From Roseomonas sp. (GTDB taxonomy: Bacteria > Pseudomonadota > Alphaproteobacteria > Acetobacterales > Acetobacteraceae): a stretch of DNA of 64,000 nt. The position numbers were made by a program, and so were the translations under genes. Positions 8,491 through 18,975 of this stretch are shown here, one piece after another (the stretch's first letter is position 1; the number at the start of each line of letters is the position of its first letter). The DNA is taken from NCBI GenBank assembly GCA_020249505.1, contig JADCFN010000005.1, forward strand, positions 1-64,000, in the 5' to 3' direction. The notes under the pieces were generated by a model. The model ran no database searches, was not told the DNA's origin, and saw nothing but the letters and a program-made list of their open reading frames with translations.

Positions 8491-8601
8491 CTACGGGGCG
8501 GACCTCACCAGGGGAGGGGCTTGTCTACACGCAGCCACAGAAGCCGCCGCTGAGAAGCAGCGACGGCGTCGGTTAGCGTTGCGGTGGCGGAGCCCGTTCA
8601 T
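8491..8601 (-). CDS. Arginine-rich leader peptide of the argC attenuator
   Basis: A 36-codon ORF too short for normal gene finding. It begins M-N-G-L and continues RHRNANRRRRCF: six Arg in residues 5-14, including four in a row written with four different synonymous codon choices (CGA CGC CGT CGC). A hairpin with a 10-bp stem (8543-8567; GCCGTCGCTG pairs with CAGCGGCGGC, one G-U) overlaps those codons. Ribosome stalling for lack of Arg-tRNA would open this hairpin, free segment 2 to pair with the terminator arm, and let transcription enter GNAT-argC. No ribosome-binding site is present; the predicted transcription start coincides with the ATG, so the ORF appears leaderless. Confidence 0.8.
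   Translation of the reverse strand: MNGLRHRNANRRRRCFSAAASVAACRQAPPLVRSAP
8543..8567 (-). promoter_or_regulatory. Leader pause hairpin (1:2) over the Arg codons
   Basis: The minus-strand RNA pairs GCCGTCGCTG with CAGCGGCGGC around a CTTCT loop (ten pairs, one G-U). The 5' arm contains the run of Arg codons of the leader ORF, so a ribosome stalled there would block this stem and release the downstream segment (8530-8536) to form the antiterminator with 8441-8447. The pairing is read directly; the regulatory role is inference from classical attenuators. Confidence 0.65.
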
Positions 8602-8608
8602 GAATCAA

Positions 8609-8638
8609 AGCCTAGTGTTACGGCTGAAGGCCTGTCAA
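8609..8638 (-). promoter_or_regulatory. Sigma70-type promoter of the leader-GNAT-argC operon
   Basis: On the minus strand a perfect TTGACA (-35, bases 8633-8638) is followed after 18 bases by TAGGCT (-10, bases 8609-8614). The predicted start of transcription falls at about 8601-8602, the A of the leader ATG. The -10 box is only a moderate match, so the start position is a prediction. Confidence 0.6.
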
Positions 8639-8670
8639 CGCGGATGTGACGCCACGCGCCCCATGGGCAT

Positions 8671-8700
8671 TCACGCCCGCCCGTGACAAGCCTTGAATTT
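8671..8700 (-). pseudogene. Possible remnant of a secA 3' end
   Basis: Minus-strand codons read KFKACHGRA then stop. The true SecA at 9582 ends KYKACHGRV then stop. Over 27 bases, 22 are identical, with an unbroken 13-base core around CACGGGCGGG. Upstream of this stretch the two sequences differ completely. It lies on the far side of the GST gene from secA. The match is short, so chance cannot be excluded. Confidence 0.35.
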
Positions 8701-8744
8701 CCTAGCCCGTATGACCTTTGCCAGGAGGTCGGGCTTATAGCCGG

Positions 8745-9386
8745 CTAATTCCGCGTCTGGTCTGGCACCGTTTCGTCTGGCGAGGGGCGGGCATTCACGA
8801 ATTCTTCCATGCTCTCACAATGGAGCGCGAGGTGGTGAAGCTTCGGATACTTGTCCGCCGGAAACATATCGGGCACGCGCATCTTCATGTAGCCAACAAG
8901 GCAGCCGGCGGTGATATCGGCCTGCGTCATCTTCCCGTCAAAGAACCAAGGCGCGCCGCAGTCATGCTCCAGTTTGTCGAGCGCGGCCGAAATCTGCTGC
9001 ATCAGCCGCTTTTCGAAGTCACGGTTGATGTGCTTGTCGCTGTGGAACAGCCGCTCAAAGGACAGCGCAACGCACTTGTCCATCAATCCATGCGCCAGCA
9101 CCACCGCCTGCAGCACCCTGCGCCGCTCCGGCCCATGCGGCGGCGTCAGCGCGCGGGCTGGTCCCGCCAACTCGTCCAAGTGGTCGATAATGGCGGAGGA
9201 GTCGATCAGCACCTCGCCCGATTCCAGAATCAGCGAAGGTACACGCACCAGCGGATTGATCTTTCGCATCTCCTCCATGTCGCGGAACACCGAGATCGGA
9301 TTGCGCGTGTAAGGCATGCGGTAGTGATTGAGTGTCACCGCCACACGCCGCGCAAAGGGAGAGTCGAACTGGCCAACGAGGATCAT
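8745..9386 (-). CDS. Glutathione S-transferase family protein
   Basis: A 213-residue two-domain GST. The N-terminal thioredoxin-like domain starts MILVGQFDSPFARRVAVTL; the residue pair S9-P10 is where the catalytic Ser or Cys of bacterial classes lies. VRVPSLILESGEVLIDSSAI holds the cis-Pro and the glutathione-binding DS(S). The helical C-domain has KMTQADITAGCLVGY, a normal N-capping box. It would conjugate glutathione to an electrophile or act as a reductase; the substrate is unknown. It stands alone between the arg leader promoter and secA. Short sequences like the end of secA are present on both sides, so it may be inserted cargo. Confidence 0.85.
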   Translation of the reverse strand: MILVGQFDSPFARRVAVTLNHYRMPYTRNPISVFRDMEEMRKINPLVRVPSLILESGEVLIDSSAIIDHLDELAGPARALTPPHGPERRRVLQAVVLAHGLMDKCVALSFERLFHSDKHINRDFEKRLMQQISAALDKLEHDCGAPWFFDGKMTQADITAGCLVGYMKMRVPDMFPADKYPKLHHLALHCESMEEFVNARPSPDETVPDQTRN

Positions 9387-9410
9387 GCGCAGTTCGTAGC
9401 GCGATCATGA

Positions 9411-9539
9411 AAGCCGCTCAAGCGCCTTCTCAAGGCCGATGCACGGCAGGCACTGGGCCGGTTCCAGGCCGTGGTCGAGGCCAGTGAGGGCGCGGCAGAG
9501 CGGCATGAGGAGGTCCTTGCCAAGGAAGCGTTGGCCTAA
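9411..9539 (+). pseudogene. Unidentified gene remnant (3' end)
   Basis: A plus-strand open frame without a start codon, directly after a stop. It encodes 42 residues beginning KPLKRLLKADARQALGRF and ending HEEVLAKEALA. Its composition (Ala, Glu, Lys, Arg rich, helical) looks like a genuine protein end and not random GC-rich translation. I do not recognise a family. It lies in the 195-base gap between GST and secA, a gap that also borders the secA-tail duplication. Confidence 0.25.
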
Positions 9540-9581
9540 AGCCTTTGCGAGCCAGATGGAATTACTGGACCAGCAAATGCC

Positions 9582-12311
<2,730 letters not shown>

Positions 12312-12488
12312 CTGGCGCGTCAATCTCCGGCGGGCTCACGCCCGTTCGTGGCGCCGGGGCGCCTAAAGCATGTTTCGGATTGGCCGCAGAGATAGGCTCC
12401 CCCGGGGGGCGGGTCAACGCTTGCGCCTTGTGGGGAAGGGGCGCTTCGGCCATGTTCCGGGCCGATCACCGATTTGGGACCAGCCCCT

Positions 12489-13424
12489 ATGCGCCATTCG
12501 CGCGGCCCTGCCGCCTCTGCCCCCCTTCGCGCCACCCTGGCGCTATTGCTGGGGGTGGCCTTTGCCCAGCCCGGCCTGGCCCAGCCCGCCCCAGCGGCCC
12601 CGCCGGCTGACCCCATTGTGGCCAAGGTGGATGGGGAGGAGATTCGCTTCTCAGACCTCGCCAATGCCGCCCAGGAATTGCCTGAAGAATTGCGCGGCGC
12701 GCCGCCGCAAATGCTCTATCCCCTGCTGCTCGATCAAATGATCGCCGGGCGCGCTGTGGCGGCTGCCGCCCGTCGCGCGGGGTTGGACAAGGATGAGGCG
12801 GTGCGCGCGCGCATCCGCCGCGCCGAAGAACAGGAATTGCAGCAGGCCTACCTATCCCGCGCTTTGGCTGGGCTCGTGACGGAAGAACGCATCCGCGCGG
12901 CTTATGATGCCGAAATCCGCGCCCGCCCGGCGGAAGAAGAAGTCCGCGCCCGCCACATTCTGGTGCCGACAGAAACCGAGGCTCGGGAAGCCTTGGCCGA
13001 AATCCGCGCCGGGGCTGATTTCAACGCCGTGGCGCAGCGCCGTTCTGCCGGGCCGGGCGCCCGTGAAGGCGGTGATCTTGGTTTCTTCAAGCGTGGCGAT
13101 ATGGTGCCGGAATTCGCCGAAGCGGCCTTCGCAATACCGGCGGGGCAAATGAGTGCGGCGCCCGTGCGCAGCCCCTTTGGTTGGCACATTATTCGCGTAG
13201 ATGAACGCCGCGCATCGGCGCCGCCAAGCTTTGAAGAGGCGCGCGAAGCGCTCCGCCAACGCCTGTTCGAAGGTGAAATCAACGCTGTGGTGCAGCAGGC
13301 CCGCAACACGGCAAAGATCGAACGCTTTAATATGGATGGCTCCACACCGCGCGCGATTGATGCGGCGGAACCCCCAACCCCAACCGCCCCGGCGGGCCGC
13401 CCCGCGGCCCCTACCCGTCGTTGA
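12489..13424 (+). CDS. Periplasmic PpiC-type (parvulin) peptidyl-prolyl isomerase
   Basis: About 311 residues from the ATG at 12489 (a TTG at 12474 is also in frame). The signal peptide ends LGVAFAQPGLAQ. A SurA-like chaperone N-domain (PIVAKVDGEEIRFSDL) precedes one rotamase domain, seen as VRARHILVPTETEAREAL, GDLGFFKRGDMVPEF and SPFGWHIIRVDERR. The C-terminal 35 residues are Pro/Ala-rich and disordered. It should assist folding of secreted or outer-membrane proteins. It is divergent from secA and 15 bases upstream of argJ, an order seen in related alphaproteobacteria. Confidence 0.9.
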   Translation: MRHSRGPAASAPLRATLALLLGVAFAQPGLAQPAPAAPPADPIVAKVDGEEIRFSDLANAAQELPEELRGAPPQMLYPLLLDQMIAGRAVAAAARRAGLDKDEAVRARIRRAEEQELQQAYLSRALAGLVTEERIRAAYDAEIRARPAEEEVRARHILVPTETEAREALAEIRAGADFNAVAQRRSAGPGAREGGDLGFFKRGDMVPEFAEAAFAIPAGQMSAAPVRSPFGWHIIRVDERRASAPPSFEEAREALRQRLFEGEINAVVQQARNTAKIERFNMDGSTPRAIDAAEPPTPTAPAGRPAAPTRR

Positions 13425-13439
13425 AGTGAGAGAAGCCCC

Positions 13440-14678
13440 ATGGCCGGACATGATATCCCCACCTCACCACTCGCCCTCCCGCTGCCGGAAATGCCGGCGG
13501 TGCCGGGGGTGCGCGTTGCCTCAGGCCGCGCCGCGATTCGCTACAAGGATCGCGATGATGTGACCGTGATGGCCTTCCCTGCCGGCACCTCGGTGGCCGG
13601 CGTCTTCACCCGCAATCGCTGCCCTGGCGCGCCGGTGGATTGGTGCCGCGCCGCGCTGCCCGGCGGTAAGGCGCGTGGCCTGGTGGTGACAGCCGGTAAT
13701 TCCAACGTCTTCACTGGCCGTGCCGGTCGCCAAACCTGTGAGGAAACCGCCAAGGCCGCCGCCGCTATCCTCGGCTGCAAGCCCAAGGAAGTGTTTCTGG
13801 CTTCCACCGGCGTAATTGGCGAAAAGCTGCCGACCGAAAAACTGATCGCCGCCCTGCCACGTATTTTTGATGCGGCGGCGGAACGCGATTGGCAGGGTGC
13901 CGCCAAGGCCATCATGACGACGGACACTTTCCCGAAGGGCGCCATCCGCAAGGCGCGTATCGGAGATACTGAGGTCACCATCGCCGGCATCGCCAAGGGC
14001 AGCGGCATGATCGCGCCTGATATGGCGACCATGCTGTCCTTCCTGGCGACGGACGCGAAAATTCCTGCCGCCGCCTTGCAGGCGCTGCTGAAGAAGGGCG
14101 TTGATCGTTCCTTCAATTGCGTGACGGTGGATTCTGATACCTCCACTTCCGACACGGTGATGGTGTTTGCGACCGGCACCGCCAAGCATCCCCGCGTGCC
14201 GGCGGAAGGCGGCGCGGTACTGAAGGATTTCGCCCGCGCGCTCAATGAAGTGTTGATGGAATTGGCGCTGATGGTGGCGCGCGATGGTGAAGGCGCGCAG
14301 AAGCTGATCCAGATCAATGTGACCGGCGCCACCACGGCGCGTTCCGCGCATCGCATTGCCATGTCCATCGCCAATTCGCCTTTGGTGAAGACCGCGATTG
14401 CCGGGGAAGACGCGAATTGGGGCCGCATTGTCATGGCTGTCGGCAAGGCAGGTGAGCCCGCGGATCGCGACAAGCTTTCAGTCAATGTCGGTGGTGTCTG
14501 GATGGCGCGCAATGGCGGCGTGGTGGATGGCTACGATGAAGCGCCCGTCGTTAAGCACATGAAGGGGCGCGAAGTGGAAATCACCGTGGATATCGGCCTT
14601 GGCAAAGGCAAATCCACGGTTTGGACCTGCGATCTGACGCATGGCTATATTGACATCAATGGCAGTTACCGGAGCTGA
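13440..14678 (+). CDS. argJ: Bifunctional glutamate N-acetyltransferase / amino-acid acetyltransferase
   Basis: A 412-residue ArgJ. It transfers acetyl from N-acetylornithine to glutamate and, in the bifunctional form, also uses acetyl-CoA. The self-cleavage site is plain: KGSGMIAPDMATMLSF, with the new N-terminal nucleophile T197. Other blocks are GNSNVFTGRAG, SVDxDTSTSDTV in the form TVDSDTSTSDTVMVFATG, and GEDANWGRIVMAVGKAGEP. It is probably heteromeric (alpha 1-196, beta 197-412). It follows the PPIase gene by 15 bases and precedes the GNAT-Nudix gene by 17. It has no visible arginine attenuator of its own, unlike argC. Confidence 0.95.
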   Translation: MAGHDIPTSPLALPLPEMPAVPGVRVASGRAAIRYKDRDDVTVMAFPAGTSVAGVFTRNRCPGAPVDWCRAALPGGKARGLVVTAGNSNVFTGRAGRQTCEETAKAAAAILGCKPKEVFLASTGVIGEKLPTEKLIAALPRIFDAAAERDWQGAAKAIMTTDTFPKGAIRKARIGDTEVTIAGIAKGSGMIAPDMATMLSFLATDAKIPAAALQALLKKGVDRSFNCVTVDSDTSTSDTVMVFATGTAKHPRVPAEGGAVLKDFARALNEVLMELALMVARDGEGAQKLIQINVTGATTARSAHRIAMSIANSPLVKTAIAGEDANWGRIVMAVGKAGEPADRDKLSVNVGGVWMARNGGVVDGYDEAPVVKHMKGREVEITVDIGLGKGKSTVWTCDLTHGYIDINGSYRS

Positions 14679-14695
14679 CGCGCCGCAGCGCTGCC

Positions 14696-15688
14696 ATGGA
14701 AAATGATTTTGTACCGCTGGTAACGGAGCGCCTCACGCTCCGCCCCTTGCGCGCCGATGATGCCGCTGCCTTGCATCGGCTGGTGAATGATTGGGAAGTG
14801 GCGAAAACCCTAGCCCGCGTGCCCTTCCCCTATCCGCGCGATCTGGCGGATGAATGGATCGCTTCCACCCGCGCGCAAATCTCTGCCGGCACCGCCTGGC
14901 ATTTGGCGGTGACGCGCGATGAGGATGGCGTGGAAGCGCTGCTTGGCTGTGTTGGCCTGACGCTTGATCCCAAAAACCCGCGAGAGGCTGAGCTTGGCTA
15001 TTGGATTGGCCGGCGCCATTGGGGCCAGGGCTTAGGGCCGGAAGCGGCGGGGCGGCTCGCCCATTGGGCGCTGGCCAATCTGGAGATTGATCGGCTGGTG
15101 GCATCCGCGCTTGTGGATAATGAACGCTCGGCGGCTGTGCTGCGGCGGATCGGCTTCAAGGAAAGTGGCGCGGGCAGTCAGGAGTTTATCTCGCGCGGTG
15201 GGGCCATGCCGGTGCGGCTATTCAGCGCCACGCGGATGGATATAGCCGTCGAAGCGCCAACCCCGGTGGAAGCTGCGCCTGCCTCTGGCAAGCCGACGCT
15301 ATTGGTGGCGGCGGTAGCGCTGATCGATTCGGAAAACCGCGTGCTGCTGGCGCGCCGACCGGAAGGCAAACCCCTCGCTGGCTTATGGGAATTCCCAGGT
15401 GGCAAGGTGGCGCCCGGCGAAACGCCGGAAGAAGCGCTGATCCGCGAATTGCGCGAGGAATTGGGCATTGATGTCAGCGCCGCCTGCCTTGGCGCCTTCA
15501 CCTTTGCGTCCCACACCTATGAGAAATTCCATCTGCTGATGCCGCTTTATCTGTGCCGGCGCTGGCAGGGCCAGGTGACGGCGATGGAAGGCCAGGCGCT
15601 CGCCTGGGTGCGCCCGGCACGGCTTGGCGATTACGCCATGCCGCCCGCCGATATCCCCCTGGTTGCCATGTTGCGCGATTTCCTTTGA
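14696..15688 (+). CDS. GNAT acetyltransferase fused to a Nudix (MutT-like) hydrolase
   Basis: A 330-residue two-domain protein. Residues 1 to about 170 are a RimJ/RimL-type GNAT (TERLTLRPLRADDAAALHR; ELGYWIGRRHWGQGLGPEAA). Residues about 195-330 are a MutT-type Nudix domain (RVLLARRPEGKPLAGLWEFP), with a complete Nudix box GKVAPGETPEEALIREL then REELGI. The linker is Pro/Ala-rich. The Nudix half resembles enzymes that remove oxidised dGTP (8-oxo-dGTP diphosphatase). The acetyl target is unknown. It follows argJ, as mutT genes commonly do in alphaproteobacteria, so the Nudix half is probably this organism's MutT. Confidence 0.9.
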   Translation: MENDFVPLVTERLTLRPLRADDAAALHRLVNDWEVAKTLARVPFPYPRDLADEWIASTRAQISAGTAWHLAVTRDEDGVEALLGCVGLTLDPKNPREAELGYWIGRRHWGQGLGPEAAGRLAHWALANLEIDRLVASALVDNERSAAVLRRIGFKESGAGSQEFISRGGAMPVRLFSATRMDIAVEAPTPVEAAPASGKPTLLVAAVALIDSENRVLLARRPEGKPLAGLWEFPGGKVAPGETPEEALIRELREELGIDVSAACLGAFTFASHTYEKFHLLMPLYLCRRWQGQVTAMEGQALAWVRPARLGDYAMPPADIPLVAMLRDFL

Positions 15689-15715
15689 GCTTTTGCCGAA
15701 CGACAGGAGAAACCC

Positions 15716-16483
15716 ATGCCGAACCCGACCGCCTGCCTGCTGATCATCGGCAATGAGGTGCTTTCCGGCCGTACGCGCGATGCCAATCTGCAATTCCTGG
15801 CGACACGCCTTGGTGAGATCGGCATTCCCATGAAGGAAGTGCGCGTGATCCCCGATGTGCCGGAAGTGATCATCAATACGGTCAATGAAGTACGCGCGAA
15901 ATTCGATCACGTCTTCACCACCGGCGGCATTGGCCCGACCCATGATGACATCACCAGCGAATGCATCGCGCGCGCCTTTGGCGTGCCGTGGGAACCGCAG
16001 CCGGAAGCCTGGCATGCGCTTGAATCCTATTACGCGCGGCAGAATCCCCCCGGTGATTTCAACGCCGCGCGGCAACGCATGGCGACCATGCCGCGTGGCG
16101 CGATCCTGATCGAAAATTCGGTTTCCATCGCGCCGGGTTACACCATCGGCAATGTGCATGTGATGGCGGGTGTGCCGCGCATCATGCAATCCATGTTCGA
16201 AGCGCTTGCGCCGCGCCTGCAAGGTGGCCCACCCATTCTCTCGCGTAGTGTGCATGCGCATGGCGTGGTGGAAGGCGCGATTGCCGAGGGGCTTTCCGCC
16301 ATTCAGCAGCGCTATGCTGATTTGGACCTTGGTTCCTACCCCTATTACCGCCAAGGCGGCGGGGGCGGTGTGGCCGTGGTGGCGAAGGGCACCGATCTGG
16401 CGGCGATTGAAGCCGCCGTGCAGGAAGTGTTCGCGCTGATGCAAAAATGCGGCGGCACGCCGGCGATGGGGGAGCCGGGGTAA
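15716..16483 (+). CDS. CinA-type molybdopterin-binding domain protein (COG1058)
   Basis: A 255-residue protein with the MoaB/MogA-like N-domain of CinA: CLLIIGNEVLSGRTRDANL and FTTGGIGPTHDDITSECIA. The C-terminal nicotinamide-nucleotide amidase domain is absent, as is usual for the short alphaproteobacterial form. Family members bind pterin-like or nucleotide ligands; the short form has been linked to NAD-related pyrophosphatase activity, so the function here is uncertain. AGGAGA lies 6 bases before the ATG. Its stop directly abuts the duplicated gluQ end on the opposite strand. Confidence 0.85.
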   Translation: MPNPTACLLIIGNEVLSGRTRDANLQFLATRLGEIGIPMKEVRVIPDVPEVIINTVNEVRAKFDHVFTTGGIGPTHDDITSECIARAFGVPWEPQPEAWHALESYYARQNPPGDFNAARQRMATMPRGAILIENSVSIAPGYTIGNVHVMAGVPRIMQSMFEALAPRLQGGPPILSRSVHAHGVVEGAIAEGLSAIQQRYADLDLGSYPYYRQGGGGGVAVVAKGTDLAAIEAAVQEVFALMQKCGGTPAMGEPG

Positions 16484-16804
16484 TCAATTCGCCTCCGCCA
16501 TCGCCCACACCTCAGCGGCGCTGATGCCCCTCTCCCGCAACGCCCGCAGGCTTTCCGCGCCATCGCGTTTGGCTAACCTTCGCCCGGTCCCGTCACGCAT
16601 CAGCGGATGATGCGCATAGCGCGGCGCGGGCCAGCCCATCAGCGCCTGGATCAGCCGATGCAGATCAGTCGCTGGCTTCAGATCATCACCGCGTGTCACC
16701 AGCGTGACACCTTGCAGCGCATCATCATGCGTGACGCAGAGATGATAGGATGCCGGCACATCCTTTCGCCCCAGTACCACATCGCCGAAAACTTCCGGGC
16801 GGCA
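16484..16804 (-). pseudogene. Duplicated 3' end of gluQ (glutamyl-Q tRNA(Asp) synthetase)
   Basis: About 320 bases roughly 92% identical to the 3' third of the full gluQ at 18071. The encoded part runs from CRPEVFGDVVLGRKDVPASY through LAKRDGAESLRALRE to its own stop. Homology ends abruptly at about 16804, just past the sequence for CRPEVFG. The catalytic N-domain is missing, so the fragment cannot be functional. Both copies point the same way, and 1.3 kb of unrelated DNA lies between them. The nearest explanation is duplication of the gene end on insertion or recombination, followed by divergence. Confidence 0.9.
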
Positions 16805-16852
16805 TCGATGACCCATCCGCCCTTGGTAAGCCCAATTCTTTTCAGCGGCGTC

Positions 16853-17425
16853 TTAAGAGGCTGATTGCAGGGCACGGATCAGGTCAGAGGTCGTGACCAC
16901 TTCAGCAAATTCGGCGCGCAGGGTAGCAATATGGGCCCTGTGACAGTCATAGGCGTCAATCGTGCCGCCTTGACCATCAGGCAGGGCAAAACAGTCGCAG
17001 GCATCCTCGACCACAATCATATGATAGCCAAGATTGGCCCCGACCCGAACCGTTGTTGAGACACACATATCCGTCGAAATGCCAAAGGCAACAATGTCCC
17101 TTGCACCCAGACGCCGGAGCCTCAGATCAAGATCAGTGCCGATAAAGGCTGAATTGACCGTCTTGGCCACCAGGGCCTCACCAGCCTGGGGTTCAAATCC
17201 CGGACGAAACGCATTGCCGGGCCGGTCGGGCCGAAGGCTTGATCCTGGCTCGACACTATCGTGGCGGATATGCAGGATTGTTCGATCCGCGCCGCGCCAA
17301 GCGGCCAAGAGGGCCAAGCCATTAGCATCACATTGGGTGTTCCAACGCGGCGGCCAGCGCGGCTCCTCAAACCCTTGCTGCATATCAATGGCCAAAAGGA
17401 CGGCGCTGTGGGGAATCCGGATCAT
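16853..17425 (-). CDS. Isochorismatase-family cysteine hydrolase
   Basis: A 190-residue member of the isochorismatase-like hydrolases. The catalytic triad is visible: Asp in LLAIDMQQGF (residue 14), Lys in LVAKTVNSAF, and Cys in GISTDMCVSTTVR. The GIST-DMCVSTT strand-loop is characteristic. Members hydrolyse amide or vinyl-ether bonds (nicotinamide, ureido compounds, isochorismate); the substrate cannot be assigned. It lies inside DNA bracketed by the two gluQ copies and is therefore probably acquired. No partner gene survives next to it, only a receptor remnant. Confidence 0.88.
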   Translation of the reverse strand: MIRIPHSAVLLAIDMQQGFEEPRWPPRWNTQCDANGLALLAAWRGADRTILHIRHDSVEPGSSLRPDRPGNAFRPGFEPQAGEALVAKTVNSAFIGTDLDLRLRRLGARDIVAFGISTDMCVSTTVRVGANLGYHMIVVEDACDCFALPDGQGGTIDAYDCHRAHIATLRAEFAEVVTTSDLIRALQSAS

Positions 17426-18070
17426 GATGGGGCTCCAGGCTGGGGGTCAGGACCTTGGAAGGGTAACTTCATAAAGAGCGATGGGCTCGATAGAAAAAAC
17501 AAACGCCATCCAGTTTCGCTTGGCAAGCGCCAGGGCCTCTCGACGTTCCCCCTTCGCGGGGACAGTTTCCGGGTCCGCAGTCGGATCCGCAGTCATCTTG
17601 GGGGCCGCCGAAAGCGTCTGCGCGCGGGTCGCGCTGCTCAGGGGCGGGGTTTGGGCTCGCTACGGGCAACAGATATCCACCGCCTGTCGCGTGAGCGGCA
17701 GACGGGCATTGAGAGTTCAGACGATTCCTGAAGGGGGCGGGCGATTGTTTCCGGGAACTTGACGAGCCCGACAGTGCGGCACATGTCGGGGATGATCGAC
17801 AGGGTGCTGAGCGGACAATGTCCGGGCATGGTACCGATCGTGCGCGTCTTTCAGCCAGAGCTGGTCGTGAACCTTGCAGTCGCGCGCGACATCGGGATCA
17901 GGATTCCGCCCGAGTTTGCGGAGCGTGCCGACCAACTCATTCAATAAGGTGAATCGGACAAGATACTCCCGTAGCCAGCCCATCACTTGGTCACGCATCA
18001 CTAAGAAGCCGCTGGAAAAAATGGTCGGTGAAGCATGATCCCGCTGCATAAGCGTTTCTCGTCGCTGGCG
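17426..18070. other. Degraded non-coding stretch inside the gluQ-flanked insert
   Basis: 645 bases without an intact gene. The open frames here have unlikely composition and overlap each other antisense. The only recognisable content is the 3' remnant of an ABC-transporter binding protein (17792-17947). No tRNA, integrase or inverted repeat was recognised. It looks like eroding acquired DNA. Confidence 0.5.
17792..17947 (+). pseudogene. Remnant of an ABC transporter substrate-binding protein (ABC_sub_bind, PF04392 type)
   Basis: About 51 codons matching the conserved end of the TrpX-like/ABC_sub_bind family: MIDRVLSGQCPGMVP, then FQPELVVNLAVARDIG, then IRIPPEFAERADQLIQ and stop. Intact relatives end with the same order (VDRIL.G, FELVINLKTAKALG, IPPSLLARADEVI). 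The remaining ~270 residues of such a protein are missing upstream, where no frame continues the homology. It lies inside the insert between the gluQ copies. Confidence 0.7.
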
Positions 18071-18922
18071 TCATGGCGCCCCAGCCATCGCCCGCACCTC
18101 AGCGGCGCTAAGCCCCTTCTCCCTGAGCGTCCGCAGGCTTTCCGCACCATCGCGTTTGGCTAACCTTCGCCCGGTCCCGTCACGCATCAGCGGATGATGC
18201 GCATAGCGCGGCGCGGGCCAGCCCATCAGCGCCTGGATCAGCCGATGCAAATCGGTCGCCGGCTTCAGATCATCCCCGCGCGTCACCAGCGTGATACCTT
18301 GCAGCGCATCATCATGCGTGACGCAGAGATGATAGGATGCCGGCACATCCTTTCGCCCCAGCACGACATCACCGAAAACTTCCGGCCGGCATGTGTGCCA
18401 GCCCGCATTTTCCTCATGCGCCTGCAAGGGTCCAGCCACGGCATCACAAGCGCGCGCCATGTTGAGCCGCAACGCATAAGGCTGCCCGGCGGCGATGCGG
18501 CGCGCGGCCTCCGCTTCCGGCAAAGCGCGGCAAATGCCCGGATAAAGCGGCCCATCCGGGCCTTGCGGCGCAGCCCCCGCCGCGGCCACTTCGCGCGCAA
18601 TATCGGCGCGGGTGCAAAAACAGGGATAGGTCAGCCCGCGCGCTGCCAGCGCATCCAAAACCTTGCGATATTCGGCGAAATGCGCGGATTGCCGGCGCGG
18701 CGCCCCCTCCCAATCAAGGCCGAGCCAGCGCAAATCCTCCAAAAGTGCTGCTTCATATTCCGGGTGGCAGCGCGTGGTATCTATATCCTCGATCCGCAGC
18801 AAAAAGCGCCCACCGGTTGCGCGTGCGCGGCGCCAGGCGAAAAGCGCGGCGCGCGCATGGCCCAGATGCAAATACCCGGTCGGGCTTGGCGCGAAGCGTG
18901 TGGTTTCAGGCGTTGCATCCAT
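18071..18922 (-). CDS. gluQ: Glutamyl-Q tRNA(Asp) synthetase
   Basis: A 283-residue truncated GluRS paralogue that attaches glutamate to queuosine in tRNA(Asp). The start is the ATG at 18922, giving TRFAPSPTGYLHLGHARAAL with the HIGH-type motif HLGH. The zinc cluster is CFCTRADI and YPGIC. RIEDIDTTRC and PEVFGDVVLGRKDVPASYHL are family blocks. The KMSKS-like site is LAKRDGAES. No anticodon-binding domain is present, as expected. It is divergent from the carboxylesterase gene with a 53-base gap. A truncated copy of its 3' end lies 1.3 kb downstream. Confidence 0.95.
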   Translation of the reverse strand: MDATPETTRFAPSPTGYLHLGHARAALFAWRRARATGGRFLLRIEDIDTTRCHPEYEAALLEDLRWLGLDWEGAPRRQSAHFAEYRKVLDALAARGLTYPCFCTRADIAREVAAAGAAPQGPDGPLYPGICRALPEAEAARRIAAGQPYALRLNMARACDAVAGPLQAHEENAGWHTCRPEVFGDVVLGRKDVPASYHLCVTHDDALQGITLVTRGDDLKPATDLHRLIQALMGWPAPRYAHHPLMRDGTGRRLAKRDGAESLRTLREKGLSAAEVRAMAGAP

Positions 18923-18975
18923 GGCTTTCGCCGGGTAGCGGGCAGTACATGCGCGAGGCAAGTGGAGAATCCCAG

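Noticed and set aside
15383-16444. 353-codon minus-strand frame opposite the Nudix/CinA-like genes
   Set aside because: Antisense shadow; His/Arg/Gly-rich composition without motifs, and both plus-strand genes are well supported.
17150-17210. GGGTTCAAATCCC on the plus strand resembling a tRNA T-arm
   Set aside because: It lies within the conserved isochorismatase-like coding sequence; no acceptor stem, D-arm or anticodon arm can be built around it.
17717-18049. 110-codon minus-strand ORF with MRDQVMGWLREYLVRFTLL
   Set aside because: It overlaps antisense the recognisable ABC-receptor remnant (17792-17947); only its first ~30 residues look protein-like and there is no family match.
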